A stretch of DNA of 64,000 bases from Bacteroidales bacterium UBA4333 (GCA_002394335.1 DGTP01000014.1:1-64000); one strand, 5' to 3'. Shown: positions 46,601 to 54,777, counted from the first letter of the stretch. Notes: generated by a model not told the origin, from the sequence alone. A program made the numbers and translations.

Positions 46601-47271
46601 AGATATGCTTCTCCCTTATTCAGAGTAATTGACATGCCGACTCCGGCAGGATTCTGCATGAAGGTTTCGTATGAAGGGGTTATGGTCACTTTTGTTTGGT
46701 CTTCTGTTGCCACTACCGCAAATTCAGACGAATAAGTGTCTTCATAGTAGGTCTGCACATAGTATTCTTTGCCTAAGAATTTTGTAGGAATAATTAAAGT
46801 TGCGTCACGAGATGATTCTCCTGATTCTCCATTACGGCTATAGTTGAAGCAGGAGAACTTTTTATCTTTGTCAACTGAATAAACATGCACACCTCTGTAT
46901 CCTGGAGTTTCACTTTTCCATAGGTATATTTGCTCATACAGAGACTTGTCTATATTTATGATGATTGTCGAGTCTTTCTTAATGGTGTATTGTTGAGAGA
47001 AAGTGCCTATTTCAACAATAATATCGGTATTCTCTCTTGCAGAAGCGGCTATTTTAAGTTCGAAAGTAATAAGCTCTGTATTAGGATCGGTAGGATTGAA
47101 CATAGCATTATTCATGAATGCCAACCAGAAATCGTTTCCTTCAGTGCTGGTGAAAGAAGGTGCATTTCCAATCCAATATGGGTCATTGCTCGTCAACTCG
47201 ACTGCCTTTGCCAAAGTCGGCAAAAGCAGCGAGTTAAGAACCAATAATATGTAAAGCAGTGGCCGCTTCAA
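37636..47271 (-). CDS. Giant repeat cell-surface protein with type IX sorting domain
   Basis: 3211 residues. Signal peptide (1-22). Residues about 40-450 resemble the IgGFc-binding N-terminal family (NDFWLAFMNN and VATEDQTKVTI regions). Then come about 30 repeats of 70-95 residues with the pattern C-x-W near the middle and GCDS[IVT]xxLxLxVxPxY at the end; 28 copies keep the CDS cysteine and about three have lost it (FDSIFVL, FDSIYVL, RDSVYQL). The C-terminus (YNIGSVTGKLI... GIYIVHLWSD... RTIKVQMV) fits a type A sorting domain of the type IX secretion system. Likely a stalk or adhesin on the surface; the ligand is unknown. It lies 17 bp after dcp and overlaps the barrel gene. Confidence 0.88.
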   Translation of the reverse strand: MKRPLLYILLVLNSLLLPTLAKAVELTSNDPYWIGNAPSFTSTEGNDFWLAFMNNAMFNPTDPNTELITFELKIAASARENTDIIVEIGTFSQQYTIKKDSTIIINIDKSLYEQIYLWKSETPGYRGVHVYSVDKDKKFSCFNYSRNGESGESSRDATLIIPTKFLGKEYYVQTYYEDTYSSEFAVVATEDQTKVTITPSYETFMQNPAGVGMSITLNKGEAYLVASKLHTNSDVKVDLSGSSICADKPVAVFNGNQQTSIPFHESNSKDYLSEEIIPITQWGRDFYMAKLEGTLENNAIFTAAYNDTHITMDYVRGGNTYSTTITLAAGQTTSPVTLSATGMTELRAHSDQPIMCYYYTTSGGKNGECSDDPFDPVCYYYGDPANALVPSWEHRTTSMNFFTHDLDPFTRVGEQAPPQKYYLYVVTRTTDINKLTLDGEAVEGSAFKAFASDNMMSYASIEITNPDSHYHVLESDGEGFVGMVYALTDAQGYFYTLGYNPDPFRDSLFVSTPENIMSPKSYDVEPRLDQGWYQRQWDEWMSDHERLDTAIVCDSSIVSWMLQTPIMKHGEPVDWYIYDVTDTEPTIYKTYSAPIDSTKQEEHQTIGDNWAYKWQYQFILPDESDLDPMDRKPFMDYEVQAVIHHKHVICTDLPDDMDTLRMVVRVTRIYHDTIYREICMGDTLKFFYDNMPFQNNLSITSERTDSTLYIGDKSEGESTIEFECKARSGENIFRREYQTVYGCDSTFTLFLFVCDTFRQIDTVYLCKNEKFTYLKGSEYEKTYKGVEAEGPGIVVLNDTVDIIEAKTKYCPCQFEPYSEKYPPFQGCDSIFELYIFINDIHRDTIVDTMCYNHNPDSIYIWPIQNNTKELQITKSHPDMHYDARLRTWEGFFSDTLRTSTCDKCNNGKGCDSIKVLHLYIPEPFYDKQKDSICQWDYDKTTRTIRTNIYQWEKHRDGAAYVELPEDGIYYDSCLTRFGCDSIYQLELKYTRPFLQVDKHSMANNDTYTWHGKTYGPFPDIKKDSTLYFHNDDETQTNPVNGCDSLYRLELTISDTYLFKHNDTICDVDSVHWRGKIIVGSKWEGTDSFDKRLTDAHSTVFYDSLKTTELPVRDSVYQLTVIQYRTYDKTLAPVSLCQDDSHYEWRRADNGQLIMNIPLPQKDQYPFDTTYTARLDTKTPLACDSVLHLPIVIYPTYDTTTTVVICDRELPYRWSLRDSGVHDKTVNRPASAVGTVWHYTDSYTLTTIHGCDSIVHLDLTVKPTTVHEYYVSWCANQGPYEYGEKGKTATKSDVYIDTLLTPNQYGCDSVEIVHLTINPSYAFTTDTVVCQNTSFTWRRHEGHSLRDNNGNELTVIPTDHSGSFTYTDHLKSSDGCDSIWTLNLQIDSIYTTPVTITERQMCENDTLHFYDKILYGAKWKDLPAGETGYAVPEGSSYYELPPLEYTDKTMSGCDSAVQHRVIVYPTRYYMATDTVCLDSVNIRYTWANHPDIEIFQNTAGTFTYIDSLHSAHSDCNCDSIFELQLTILPSYHKSFHHTMSDEETYTWEGVTYGGTKTTLPYDVMVTKDTVITVHYPTATIGTRSCDSTLVLNLRMGMVFRDTTYQYVCQSEPYYEWKRANQNGVIELRRTISGNALPEVGQHRLYYDSLRTSLDFDSIFVLDLYRAPTHEYDTTAHICQGSPFIWINHTGSRNNVMDANGNPVTQISTEHHGDFYYYDRLQTDSFGCDSVWTLHLYVDSVYRFTTDTSVCQFEQFAWLRHEGHTLQDLNGNDLTEISTDHIGTYVYNDHMYTSAGCDSIWTLRLRVDSVYTAPVSIIQRHMCENDTIQFYDQVIYGAKSPLRPSSEPGFIVPEGQHSISFVLEYHDRTIHGCDSLVQHRINIYPTYLKEHKDSICQGSAYEWEGHTSQYIWDHQQQKRILLTEIPTNLKSGVEYLYTDSLHTKFCPECRDGEGGCDSIWVLRLRVDSVYYHADTITMSDEESRKWQHTVYIGSKVNADTLGASWFDGEATQQIVRIPEGKIINEFDTIYPTIHKCDSTIHLRLLVGPTYRDTIEGWTCDNEPYHWYHAGDSVHEARPDIVILEPGLYYDSLKTKEFGFDSIYVLNLYNYPTYDFPAHDTVCQNTAYLWDGHTESDRFYSVETGQWISREAIPTNIAGHFTYIDSLKTHEPESHLDRNRHSGCDSVWTLHLYIPPTYHHYDSVILCAKDSLQWQGMLFTGDEYTAYGKTYDAAGFDSIRTSLPAGKYDIAIRRGTYYYDCDSVHHLHLVVNPVHRETITRRACQTADGYYYENLNNGTGGLLSALHLADSLTRNDTISTVLGCDSIVTLRYYVDSVYDYRQHFVFCQDTIDTKREWIDNEGHTHTFQMDVSRAGDFDFTEHHTTIHGCDSVYGITWHVNPIYRFDSTYVICQDERISWQRKWYSGDEYGWGFERLQGDRYDTHRDSVYHHYIDGDSLLSVGTYYDTAHYITTAGCDSTFYLKLIVNPAGHYIRNEVACDRDGYHVFYTEDAFGQHTDTIFFSPTTRMYDETRKDTMCYEAERRLTAVNGGCDSTILFHLTVHPSYEYVTRSQVCRGDSVEWRGRIYHATGVYYDSIAGGTDYWHCDSVYVLELYVKPVTLIPIYDTICDNTIFEHTDTLWYTNGSHSYVETLVWKPGMTIPQTYTDVIFKSPIDGCDSIIYRYFLTIHKSYLFRDTATICSNESYTSHGHTFTGYEYEYEPGEDIAPFDTVIVDNYSTIHQCDSVFELYATIRPAYRHIDYITICDDGEADWRAHHYEGSMIGNTFGSGLPAGQYTFYDSLTTIHNCDSIYELRLTVTPTYLFEETVTKCADDDMTWHGHILDHLPVGDHFFYDSTTTVIYGCDSVYHLYLTVVDTTFEVRYDTICRTESYNLHGVYLMEPGSYKDTTLNDWGCHHFTYLHLEVIEPTVPTAWADSICADDDAYELFYRYTGRDPIAFSLYYNDFGHQYGFEDQIDIPITTTEELAVLTIPMPFRDDDKKKYPRPDHYPVKLVLDNGICTNPDLCSTDTSIVLNYPSWVTEQRFRDVIAILQEDYNGGYTFSHYQWYRNGEPIPGEALPYLYIPRELDRDTVEYSVRLIREGETESYQTCPIRIYDDFGTDTIAPYMGYLSVVPTCVSTGNPVISILSRHKGTYNIGSVTGKLITSGSFTPDVTEVRLPAQEGIYIVHLWSDETPEEPERTIKVQMVSGDRLW

Positions 47272-47288
47272 CGGTGCGAGGGAAGTTA

Positions 47289-49448
47289 TTATTTGTTCTT
47301 TTTGTTCTTAGGCTGAGCGGGAGGAGTGAGTCCGTCGCGCTCCATCAGAGCATTAACGGACGGTTCCTGTCCGCGGAACTTACGATAGAGAGAAGCAGCT
47401 TCTTCTGTACCTCCGCGTTCCAAGATGTTCTCACGGAAACGTTTTGCAGACTTCTTATCAAAGATAGTACCGCCACGTTTCTTAGCTGCAGCCTTGAAGA
47501 CAGAGAAGGCATCTGCGTCCAGAACCTCAGACCATTTATAGCTGTAATAACCTGCAGCGTATCCTCCGGAGAAGATATGCGTGAAGGCTGTAGCCATCTG
47601 TGTTCCGGCTACATTAGGCATTACGCGCACTTGTTCCATAGCATCGTTGCTGAAACGAATGACCGATTCCGTTGTTCCAAGCGACGGATTCGGTTGGTAT
47701 GGTTTCTCCAAACTGTGCCAAGCCATGTCAAGGTAGCCGAAACTGAGTTGGCGAACGCAAGCATAGGCTGCGTGGTAAGTCTGGCTGGCGTGCATTTTGT
47801 CAAGCAAGTCCTGCGGAATAGTCTCACCAGTTTTATAATGCTTGGCGAAGGTGTCAAGAAACTCTTTCTCGTCGATGAAGTTCTCATTGAATTGTGAAGG
47901 CAGTTCAACGAAATCGCGCGGTACGTTGGTTCCGCTTTGTGCCGAATAGTGGCAGCGGGTGAGCATACCATGCAAACCGTGACCGAACTCATGAAGGAAA
48001 GTGCGTACCTCATCGTAGGTGAAGAGAGCCGGTTTCTCAGCAGTCGGGCGTGTGAAATTCATCACATTAACGATGTGCGGACGGTGATCCACACCGTTCT
48101 GTACATATTGGGGTTGGAAATCATTCATCCATGCACCGCCTCGTTTGCCGTCACGCGGATGGAAATCGGCGTAGTAGATAGCCAAGAACTGTCCTTTCTC
48201 ATCGAAAACCTCATAGGCGGTAACTTCGGGATTGTAAACAGGGATGTTTTTGTTCTCTTTGAATGTCAGACCATAGAGGCGTTTAGCCAAGCCGAACACA
48301 CCTTTCTTAACATTCTCCAATTCAAAGTACGGACGCAGATCATCATCCGAAATAGCGTATTTCTCCTGTTTGAGTTTCTTGGAATAGTAACTCCAGTCCC
48401 AAGGTTGAAGATCGGCGTAGAGTCCGTGTGCCGAAGCATAGTCTTGAACTTCTTGTACTTCCGCCTTCGCAGCAGGCATATATGCGTCTCTCAATTGGTT
48501 AAGTAACTGATACACAGCGTCCGGCGTCTCTGCCATGGTCTTATGGAGGGATTTGTCTGCGTATGTCTTCTTATCGAAGAGATTTGCCAGTGCCAAACGG
48601 GTGTTGACAATCTCTACGATGATGCCTGTGTTGTCAAATTCACCACCGATACAGCGGCTGTTGTAAGCAGTATAGAGTTCACGGCGTATATCACGGTTAT
48701 CCAAATCCTGCATTACGGGAATATAGGTTGTGGGCTTGAGGTTAAGCATCCAACCTTTCTGTCCTTTCTGCTCGGCGTTGGTGCGGAGAATCTCTTTGGT
48801 GTCATCGTTGAGACCTGCCAAGAGCGATTCGTCGGTGATTAGCATCGTCCAAGCGTTGGTAGCTTTCAATACGTTTTGACCATATTGGAGCGTGAGTTTG
48901 CTGAGTTTGGCTGACAGTTCGCGATAGGTCTGTTTATCCTCAGCGCTGAGATTAGCGCCGTTTTCTGCAAAACTCTCGTAGATGTCATCCAATAGTTTGC
49001 GTTGGTCGGGACGCAGTTTGAGCTGGTTGCGCTTGTCATAAACGGCTTTGATGCGTTTGAAGAGTCCTTCGTTCAAACGGATGTTTGCCGAGTACTCCGA
49101 CATCTTCGGACTGAGATCCAACTGGATCTGTTGGAGCGTATCATTGGTCTCGGAACTTGTGAGGTTGAAGAAGCATCCGGCAACTATACCGAACAACTCA
49201 CCCGAACGCTCGTAGGCTTCGATTGTGTTTTCGAATGTCGGTTCTTCGGGGTTATTGACGATGGCATCAATCTCTTCGAGTCCTTGTTTCATACCTTCTT
49301 CAAAAGCAGGCATGTAGTGCTCAGCGTGTATTTCGTTGAACGGGTATGCCCCGTGCGGAGTCTTCCAGTTCTTGTAATCAAAGAACGGATTTGCAGCATT
49401 GGCTGCCAAAACAGTTGTGGCGATTGCCATAAGCACGAATTTTCTCAT
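47289..49448 (-). CDS. dcp: Secreted M3 peptidase, peptidyl-dipeptidase Dcp type
   Basis: 719 residues. Signal peptide (1-18), then the M3 fold with the zinc motif HEFGH near residue 487 (TFLHEFGHGLHGML) and the downstream glutamate region. Dcp removes C-terminal dipeptides from oligopeptides. Export places it in the periplasm. The C-terminus is a lysine-rich PAQPKNKKNK tail. Confidence 0.92.
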   Translation of the reverse strand: MRKFVLMAIATTVLAANAANPFFDYKNWKTPHGAYPFNEIHAEHYMPAFEEGMKQGLEEIDAIVNNPEEPTFENTIEAYERSGELFGIVAGCFFNLTSSETNDTLQQIQLDLSPKMSEYSANIRLNEGLFKRIKAVYDKRNQLKLRPDQRKLLDDIYESFAENGANLSAEDKQTYRELSAKLSKLTLQYGQNVLKATNAWTMLITDESLLAGLNDDTKEILRTNAEQKGQKGWMLNLKPTTYIPVMQDLDNRDIRRELYTAYNSRCIGGEFDNTGIIVEIVNTRLALANLFDKKTYADKSLHKTMAETPDAVYQLLNQLRDAYMPAAKAEVQEVQDYASAHGLYADLQPWDWSYYSKKLKQEKYAISDDDLRPYFELENVKKGVFGLAKRLYGLTFKENKNIPVYNPEVTAYEVFDEKGQFLAIYYADFHPRDGKRGGAWMNDFQPQYVQNGVDHRPHIVNVMNFTRPTAEKPALFTYDEVRTFLHEFGHGLHGMLTRCHYSAQSGTNVPRDFVELPSQFNENFIDEKEFLDTFAKHYKTGETIPQDLLDKMHASQTYHAAYACVRQLSFGYLDMAWHSLEKPYQPNPSLGTTESVIRFSNDAMEQVRVMPNVAGTQMATAFTHIFSGGYAAGYYSYKWSEVLDADAFSVFKAAAKKRGGTIFDKKSAKRFRENILERGGTEEAASLYRKFRGQEPSVNALMERDGLTPPAQPKNKKNK

Positions 49449-49468
49449 TTTTTCATTTATATATTTAC

Positions 49469-50809
49469 TTATTTATTCTTGGTGCCTCTGATGAGATTGA
49501 TATCTCCCGAAAGTTGGTAGATACCTATCGTGGCATCATCTGCATTTAGTTTCTTCTTCTTGTACGAGGCTTTGAGTCCGATATATTTGGCATTTTTGTC
49601 GGCATCGGTACCCATAGCGCGGATTACATAGTAATAGGCTCCTTCTGCAGCCGGTCTTCCATTGATGGTGCCGTCCCAACCTTTGGCGGGATCGGTAAAC
49701 TCATACACGAGTTTTCCCCATCGATTGTAGATCCAGCAATGAAACTCCCTGATTGACTTGTATGTGACACGGAACTCATCGTTCTGACCGTCGCCATTAG
49801 GAGTAAAGGCATTCGGAACCAGGAGTTGTGACTCGGATATATTAACAAGAATCTCTACCGAATCTCCCTGACAATCCGGATCTATGTTGTCTTGGCACGG
49901 ACAGAAACGGTTGCTTACAGAGTGTACCACCCGATAGGCTCCCGGTTCCATAAACGTATAGCGCAGATCCTGGTCGTTGCGCTGCACAATGCGGTCTGAT
50001 CCTCTATAGATATCCCAGTGGAAGTACTCTACAGCAGGAGTGGGGTTGCTGTAGAAAGCAATCTCCAGCGGCGCTGAACCTTTGAGAACAGAAGCGTCTG
50101 TCGGACGTTCCAGTTCATTGGAACGGCCGCCATCGCCACGAGTGGTGGTGATCGATGTAGGCATACAGTTCACCGCTTTCGGTTCGCTCAGGACAGCTAT
50201 TACCGAATCGGGTTCTTCTCCCCACTGGCTGACGATATTCTCGTCCCATTTAAGGGAGATGTCTGTAGTGCGATAGATAGGATCAAGGGAATAGGTGCCA
50301 AGGTGCAACCGCTCATTGGCAGTGGCTACAGAGTCGATCCATTGCTCATTGTTCCAAGCAAGAGTAGTATATATTATGGTACACGTGCGTGTATATGTGC
50401 GCGTGCGTCCGTTAGCATCCGTATAGCGGATTTCGGAGACAGGGTCGCCTGTAAGATGAAGTTCGGTCTTCTTACAGAACGGCTCTACCTCCAGAGTCAT
50501 GTTCGTTAAGGCATAAGCAGGATAGGTGAAGACATAGAACGGCGAGGAGTTCACCCCGTTCTTACGGACATAGTATCCTCCGTCGTCCGGATAAATCTCG
50601 TCAGCATTGGACTGAATAAGATTTCCAGAGGTGGAATACCAGTCCACTTCGCCGACAGTTGAGCGCAGATGCACTTCGTCCGCGAAGAAGAACAAGGTGT
50701 CGCTGTTGTTAACGACTTGCGCCGCTCTGCCCACACACTCGACAGGGAGTGCATAGGCAGAGAGGACGCAAAGGGTCAAAATCAATATAGATGTTAGTCT
50801 TTTGATCAT
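49469..50809 (-). CDS. Secreted protein with gliding-type (type B) sorting domain
   Basis: 446 residues. Signal peptide (1-20). A PKD-like segment (about 240-320) precedes the CHU_C/gliding motility-associated C-terminal domain: VPNAFTPNGDGQNDEF, WIYNRWGKLVYE and GWDGTINGRPAAEGAYYYVI. That domain is a type B signal for the type IX secretion system. About 40 residues follow it, which is longer than the usual end. It overlaps serA by 4 bp (ATGA). Function unknown. Confidence 0.85.
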   Translation of the reverse strand: MIKRLTSILILTLCVLSAYALPVECVGRAAQVVNNSDTLFFFADEVHLRSTVGEVDWYSTSGNLIQSNADEIYPDDGGYYVRKNGVNSSPFYVFTYPAYALTNMTLEVEPFCKKTELHLTGDPVSEIRYTDANGRTRTYTRTCTIIYTTLAWNNEQWIDSVATANERLHLGTYSLDPIYRTTDISLKWDENIVSQWGEEPDSVIAVLSEPKAVNCMPTSITTTRGDGGRSNELERPTDASVLKGSAPLEIAFYSNPTPAVEYFHWDIYRGSDRIVQRNDQDLRYTFMEPGAYRVVHSVSNRFCPCQDNIDPDCQGDSVEILVNISESQLLVPNAFTPNGDGQNDEFRVTYKSIREFHCWIYNRWGKLVYEFTDPAKGWDGTINGRPAAEGAYYYVIRAMGTDADKNAKYIGLKASYKKKKLNADDATIGIYQLSGDINLIRGTKNK

Positions 50810-51726
50810 TTATTCACCTGAAAACGGGTATTTCCGTTTTCTATAAAATCTACAATCTGTTTGGCTGCGGCAATGCCGGCATTGATGTTTGCTTCGGCAG
50901 TCTGTGCACCCATTTTCTTTGGTGTTGCGAAATAGCGTCCCTCAAAGAGCGTACGGAACTTGGCATCGGCTACAGGCATGATGTCCGTCATGTATTTGAG
51001 GTCTGTACGCTCTTGCATCAGTGCAATCAGTCCCTCCTCGTCGATGACTTCCTTGCGGGCAGTATTGACCAATATTCCGCCTTTCGGCATGAGGTTCACC
51101 AGGTCATGGTTGATGCTTCCCTTGGTCTCTGCCGTAGCAGGGATATGGAGCGAAACAATGTTGCAGGTTTTGTACAGTTCCTCTGCGGAATGAACAGGTT
51201 TTACATTCGCAGCCGTCATCGCCTCATCGGGACAATACGCATCGTAGGCATAGACATCCATTCCGAAACCTTGGGCAATGCGTGCTACATTTCTGCCAAC
51301 ATTACCGAAAGCGTGGATACCGAGTTTCTTGCCTTTGAGTTCCGTACCCGAAGTGCCGTTGTAGAGATTGCGGACAGCGTAAACCATGAGTCCGAGTGCC
51401 AGTTCAGCAACGGCATTGCTGTTCTGACCGGGGGTGTTCATGGCTACTACTTTATGGGTGGTAGCCGCCTCCAAGTCGATATTGTCATAGCCGGCACCTG
51501 CGCGGACTACGATTTTCAGTTGTTTAGCGGAGTCTAAGACAGCTGCATCTACGACATCCGAACGGATGATGAGTGCATCCGCATCAGCTACTGCGTCCAG
51601 CAATTGTTGCTTTTCCGTATATTTCTCCAAGAGCGCGAGTTCGTATCCTGCGCCCTCTACCACTTCGCGGATGCCATCTACGGCTACTTTCGCAAAGGGT
51701 TTCTCTGTTGCTACAAGTACTTTCAT
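50806..51726 (-). CDS. serA: D-3-phosphoglycerate dehydrogenase
   Basis: 306 residues, the short form without an ACT domain. 2-hydroxyacid dehydrogenase fold: VVRAGAGYDNIDLEAA, an NAD site around GIHAFGNVGRNVA, and the catalytic Arg/Glu/His regions. First step of serine synthesis. It follows serC after 125 bp. Confidence 0.93.
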   Translation of the reverse strand: MKVLVATEKPFAKVAVDGIREVVEGAGYELALLEKYTEKQQLLDAVADADALIIRSDVVDAAVLDSAKQLKIVVRAGAGYDNIDLEAATTHKVVAMNTPGQNSNAVAELALGLMVYAVRNLYNGTSGTELKGKKLGIHAFGNVGRNVARIAQGFGMDVYAYDAYCPDEAMTAANVKPVHSAEELYKTCNIVSLHIPATAETKGSINHDLVNLMPKGGILVNTARKEVIDEEGLIALMQERTDLKYMTDIMPVADAKFRTLFEGRYFATPKKMGAQTAEANINAGIAAAKQIVDFIENGNTRFQVNK

Positions 51727-51851
51727 AAAATGTACTATTTTTAATATTTTCCTCTTTTCAAGTTCTTTCCAAGAGCAGCCTAAGAGCAGCTTAAGGTCGG
51801 CTTAAGGTCTGCTGTTTGAAACGATGTTGAAACGATTTACTTCTGTTAAGA

Positions 51852-52931
51852 TTAGTGCAACGCCTCATATTCTTTAATACAATCTACGAGAGCCTGCACG
51901 CCTTCAAGATCCATGGCATTGTAGCAGGAAGCACGGAATCCGCCTACGAGACGGTGTCCCTTGATACCCACCATACCGCGCCCGGTAGCGAACTTGAAGA
52001 AGTCGTCCTGGAGTTCTGCGTACTCAGGTTTGAGCACGAAGCAGATGTTCATGCGGCTGCGATCCTCTTTTTCCATAATTGTCGGTGTGAAGAGTTTCGA
52101 CTCGTCCAGACACTTGTACAGCAATTCCGCTTTCTGCTTGTTACGCTCCTCTATCCATTTCACGCCGCCGTTTGCTTTGAGCCAGCGGAGTGTCAAGAGA
52201 GCGGTGTAGATAGGCAGTACCGGAGGTGTGTTGAACATCGAACCGCCGTCGATATGCGTCTGGTAGTTCAGCATCGTCGGAATATACCGGCTGACTTTGC
52301 CGAGGCACGACTCTTTGATAATAACGAACGTCACACCCGCGGGCGCGAGGTTCTTCTGCGCACCGCCGTAGATGATATCGTACTGGCTGACATCAATCGG
52401 ACGGCTGAGTATATCCGAACTCATATCGGCGATCAAAGGCACATTGCCTTTTTTCGCATAAATCTCTGCCAACTTCTCATCGTTGATCTCTGTGCCGAAG
52501 ATGGTGTTGTTGGTTGTGATATGGAAATAATCGGCATCCTGCGGAATCTCGTAGTCAGCAGGAATATTGTTGGTGCTGGCAGCCACTTCCACCACTTCTC
52601 CAAAACCTTTTGCCTCTTTGACGGCTTTCTTCGACCAGACGCCGGTATTGAGGTAAGCGGCTTTCTTCTCCAACATATTAAACGGCACCATGCAGAACTG
52701 CAAACTGGCACCACCGCCAAGGAAGAGCACACGATAACCCTCCGGCACGTTGAGCAGCTCTTTGAAGAGTGCTTCCGCCTCGTCCACCACCGGCTGGAAG
52801 TACTTGGCACGGTGGCTGATCTCCAGAATAGACAGACCTTCTCCCTGGAAATCCATTACAGCGTCTGCGGTCTGTTTGATTACTTCTTGCGGCAGGATAC
52901 TCGGTCCTGCATTGAAATTGTACTTTTTCAT
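51852..52931 (-). CDS. serC: Phosphoserine aminotransferase
   Basis: 359 residues. [12 protein letters not shown] at the start and the PLP lysine in [14 protein letters not shown] are diagnostic. Converts 3-phosphohydroxypyruvate to phosphoserine. Together with serA it gives two of the three serine steps. The downstream gap (51727-51851) contains stutters (AAGAGCAGCCTAAGAGCAGC and GAAACGATGTTGAAACGAT). Confidence 0.95.
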   Translation of the reverse strand: MKKYNFNAGPSILPQEVIKQTADAVMDFQGEGLSILEISHRAKYFQPVVDEAEALFKELLNVPEGYRVLFLGGGASLQFCMVPFNMLEKKAAYLNTGVWSKKAVKEAKGFGEVVEVAASTNNIPADYEIPQDADYFHITTNNTIFGTEINDEKLAEIYAKKGNVPLIADMSSDILSRPIDVSQYDIIYGGAQKNLAPAGVTFVIIKESCLGKVSRYIPTMLNYQTHIDGGSMFNTPPVLPIYTALLTLRWLKANGGVKWIEERNKQKAELLYKCLDESKLFTPTIMEKEDRSRMNICFVLKPEYAELQDDFFKFATGRGMVGIKGHRLVGGFRASCYNAMDLEGVQALVDCIKEYEALH

Positions 52932-52946
52932 ATCAGTTTTTATGGT

Positions 52947-54617
52947 CTATTTTAAGGTATAATACTTATGGTTCCAAGCAGTCGGTTTGATATGCGGCAA
53001 CTCGATGATGCCTTCTTTGTGCTGCTTGCCTTGCGCGAGATGGAGCGCCATAGCTACCGCTGCCATATCATCGGCTGCAGCCGCTTTGGTGTTGGCAGCC
53101 GGCTGTGCCGGTGTTGCCAAGTACCGGCGCAGGTTCTCAGGAACTTCCTTTCCGGCTTTCTGCATACGCTCTGCGAGATCTTTGTTGAACTGCTCTTTGG
53201 CAATACCGGACTTGTACTCGCGGTACTGTTTGTCGTGCATAGCGAACTCGAACAGTTCCTCGTCGTCCTGTCCGCGATCCCAACCCAGTTCTTTCATCTC
53301 TTTGATATACTGCGGCAGCACATCCGGATAGAGTTTCTGGGGATCGTCGGTGTAGAATTCATAGCCTTTCTCTTTGGCGAGTTCGATGATCTCCGGCGCC
53401 AACTCACCCGGCAGTTTACCGGACTTGCCAAGTATCATGCCCCACATAGCGGGATCCATGCGTGTGAAGTCTTTCTCGCCCATCGAGCGGCTGAAGAGGT
53501 TCATCAGCGCAGCGTTCTTCACATACTGGCTGAACGGTGTGACGAGACAAGGCGTACCAAGCATCGGCCATATACGCTGTACTTCGTCGAAGAGCTGTAC
53601 CAGCAGTTCGTCCTCGGAGAGTTCTTTCTCGCCTTTCTTGCGAAGGTTGGCGTTGATAGCAGCGTGCATGCCTTTGAGATCCGCCATGAGCGAACCCATC
53701 ATACCTCCAGGCAGACCGCAACCTACCAGCAGAGACGTCATCAGCGCGTTCTTCGGGTCAATCCAATAACCGAGGAAATCGTCGATGAAGGACTGCGTGA
53801 GAGAGCGTGCCTCCATATAGGCTTTCATGTTGATGTCTTTGACAAGGAATCCTGCGTCTTTGAGCATTGCCTGAATGGTGATCACATCCGGGTGCACTTT
53901 TCCCCAAGAGAGCGGCTCCATCGCTACATCGAGCACATCGCCGCCGGCTTTTGCCACCTCGAGCATCGAAGCTACGCTAAAGCCCGGTCCCGTATGTCCG
54001 TGGTATTGGATGATGATATCCGGGTGTTTCTCCTTGATAGCCGCTACGATCGTTCCGAGCATTGCCGGACGACCGATACCCGCCATATCCTTAAGACAGA
54101 TCTCCTGTGCGCCACCTTCAATCAGTTGCTCCGCGAGATTGATGTAATACTCGGCGGTGTGGACTTTCGAATAGGTGATACACATGGTAGCCTGGGCGGT
54201 CATGCCTGCAGCTTTTGCCCATTTGATGGAGGGGATGATATTACGCGGGTCGTTCAGACCGCAGAAAATACGGGTGATATCCGTTCCCTGCGCATGCTTC
54301 ACTTTATACATCAGCTGACGCACGTCTGCAGGTACAGGATTCATGCGCAACGCGTTCAGACCGCGGTCGAGCATATGGGTCTTGATTCCTGCTTCGTTGA
54401 AGGGTTTGCAGAACGTACGGACAGCCTGGTTCGGGTTCTCACCGTAGAGCAGGTTCACTTGCTCACTTGCGCCACCGTTGGTCTCTACACGGTCGAAGCA
54501 ACCCATATCAATGATCACCGGAGCAATCTTCGCCAACTGGTCTTTACGCGGCACATACTTTCCGCTACTCTGCCACATGTCGCGATAGACAAGGGAAAAT
54601 TGAATTTCTTTTTTCAT
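52947..54617 (-). CDS. Biotin-dependent carboxyltransferase subunit (oxaloacetate decarboxylase alpha / pyruvate carboxylase B type)
   Basis: 556 residues from 54617. HMGL-like TIM barrel with FSLVYRDMWQSS at the start, the catalytic lysine region ICLKDMAGIG, and the metal ligands YHGHTGPG. The conserved carboxyltransferase domain follows. There is no AMKM biotin site at the C-terminus, so the biotin carrier must be a separate protein not seen here. A 14-codon upstream extension is rejected because it overlaps the promoter. Confidence 0.88.
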   Translation of the reverse strand: MKKEIQFSLVYRDMWQSSGKYVPRKDQLAKIAPVIIDMGCFDRVETNGGASEQVNLLYGENPNQAVRTFCKPFNEAGIKTHMLDRGLNALRMNPVPADVRQLMYKVKHAQGTDITRIFCGLNDPRNIIPSIKWAKAAGMTAQATMCITYSKVHTAEYYINLAEQLIEGGAQEICLKDMAGIGRPAMLGTIVAAIKEKHPDIIIQYHGHTGPGFSVASMLEVAKAGGDVLDVAMEPLSWGKVHPDVITIQAMLKDAGFLVKDINMKAYMEARSLTQSFIDDFLGYWIDPKNALMTSLLVGCGLPGGMMGSLMADLKGMHAAINANLRKKGEKELSEDELLVQLFDEVQRIWPMLGTPCLVTPFSQYVKNAALMNLFSRSMGEKDFTRMDPAMWGMILGKSGKLPGELAPEIIELAKEKGYEFYTDDPQKLYPDVLPQYIKEMKELGWDRGQDDEELFEFAMHDKQYREYKSGIAKEQFNKDLAERMQKAGKEVPENLRRYLATPAQPAANTKAAAADDMAAVAMALHLAQGKQHKEGIIELPHIKPTAWNHKYYTLK

Positions 54618-54656
54618 GCTATAGTATTTCGAATATTTACTGTTTAAAATATCGTG

Positions 54657-54687
54657 CAAAGGTACGATTTTTTTTTGATATTCGCAA
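54657..54687 (-). promoter_or_regulatory. Promoter of the long - strand block
   Basis: TTG (54687-54685), 20-nt spacer, TACCTTTG (54664-54657) on the - strand. It precedes the carboxyltransferase gene and is the only clear - strand promoter I found before the run of 12 genes ending at 29915. Confidence 0.8.
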
Positions 54688-54746
54688 ATAATTCTTTTAT
54701 TTTTATGGTATCGCAGTATAAAATACTGCTTTTTATGCTTTTTTTC

Positions 54747-54777
54747 TTGTGTATATGAAAAAATAATAGTACCTTTG
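54747..54777 (+). promoter_or_regulatory. Promoter of the AddA-like gene
   Basis: TTG at 54747-54749, then TGTATATGA, 20-nt spacer, and TACCTTTG at 54770-54777, only 11 nt before the start codon. Confidence 0.8.

Noticed and set aside
52968..54647. 559-codon frame on the + strand opposite the carboxyltransferase gene
   Set aside because: The opposite strand encodes a clear conserved enzyme; the + strand translation is rich in Cys, His and Arg and has no recognisable domain.
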